The notes below the pieces were generated by a model. It was not told the DNA's origin. It saw only the letters and a list, made by a program, of their open reading frames with translations, and made no database searches. A DNA stretch of 15,887 bases from JBQCHF01 sp051953655. GTDB taxonomy: Bacteria; Actinomycetota; Actinomycetes; Motilibacterales; Motilibacteraceae. The stretch is from the NCBI GenBank assembly GCA_051953655.1, contig JBQCIO010000146.1:1-15887 (forward strand). The letters are read 5' to 3'. Below are positions 15,673 to 15,887 of this stretch, piece by piece. A program made the position numbers and the translations under genes. Position 1 is the stretch's first letter. Each line of letters opens with the position of its first letter.

Positions 15673-15887
15673 GTCCTGTCTGCGTGAGGGGACCCCAGAA
15701 CAGAAGATAAAAAGGGAAGGGGTGCCCCCACCTTGAGGGGGGGGGGCGGGGGGGCCCCCCCGCGCGGGGGGGGGGGGGGGGGCGGCCCCCCGCCGGGGGC
15801 ACAAACGGTGGCGGTGTGGGGGGGGGGGCCCCCCCCCCCCACCCTGGGGGGGTGGGGGGCCCCCCCACCCAATGAGTTCGATCTTCT
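15673..15887. other. gene-free right edge, G/C homopolymer with repeat remnant
   Basis: After the clpX stop there is a short normal stretch, then an out-of-character A-rich patch (about 15701-15719), then long runs of G and C to near the end. No gene is credible. The last 20 or so bases revert to normal complexity and match the inner repeat at 5417-5434. The homopolymers are most easily read as sequencing or assembly noise at a contig end. Confidence 0.6.
15866..15883 (-). repeat. exact 18-bp inverted copy of the repeat at 5417-5434
   Basis: On the minus strand this reads GATCGAACTCATTGGGTG, identical to 5417-5434. Bases 15679-15698, read on the minus strand, also resemble the second half of that repeat (CTGGGG followed by CCCTCAC). 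Order and orientation therefore agree with one damaged copy of the 5417-5493 element spanning the noisy region. Confidence 0.7.

Noticed and set aside
13963..15804. A 613-codon minus-strand frame opposite clpX.
   Set aside because: It is antisense to an intact ClpX, extends into the homopolymer edge and has no recognisable domain.

Overview
The window is about 16 kb of very GC-rich DNA whose genes end almost every codon in G or C and often start with GTG. It carries the actinobacterial neighbourhood pepN / Rv2466c-type DsbA protein / rpiB / nei / tig / clpP1 / clpP2 / clpX. From memory, Mycobacterium tuberculosis has the same set of genes together (Rv2457c to Rv2467). Mycothiol-linked redox, an Eis-type acetyltransferase, paired clpP genes and ClgR- and SigH/SigR-like sites all fit an actinomycete. 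Protein style suggests Geodermatophilaceae (Blastococcus, Geodermatophilus or Modestobacter), but that family assignment is inference.

Layout: at 117-2669 (minus) is aminopeptidase N. Divergent from it is a DsbA-fold, mycothiol-nitroreductase-like protein (2908-3516) with a candidate oxidative-stress promoter and a strong terminator. Next come trmB (tRNA m7G46 methyltransferase) and an HSL-family esterase, overlapping by ATGA. Bases 5305-5637 are gene-free and packed with nested inverted repeats. A DUF429 protein (minus) and rpiB (plus) then diverge across only 26 bp. rpiB is followed by a Nei/Fpg-type DNA glycosylase, which converges on an Eis-like N-acetyltransferase (minus). That gene diverges from a membrane-anchored SpoIIE/PP2C-type phosphatase.

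An approximately 420-bp non-coding stretch leads to divergent tRNA-Gly(UCC) and tRNA-Pro(UGG). After these, the protein-homeostasis block runs rightwards: trigger factor, a 40-bp perfect palindrome acting as terminator, then clpP1, clpP2 and clpX. The three clp genes together encode the ClpXP1P2 protease, and a GTTCGC-N5-GCG (ClgR-type) site lies upstream of clpP1. Trigger factor folds nascent chains, ClpXP1P2 degrades tagged or damaged proteins, and PepN trims the resulting peptides.

Both window ends run into G/C homopolymer, and the right end closes on an exact 18-bp inverted copy of the repeat at 5417-5434. This looks like a whole draft contig that broke at a dispersed, hairpin-forming repeat. 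I found no CRISPR, transposase, phage or toxin-antitoxin gene. The coding content is conserved housekeeping; the least explained element is the nested repeat block at 5309-5620.
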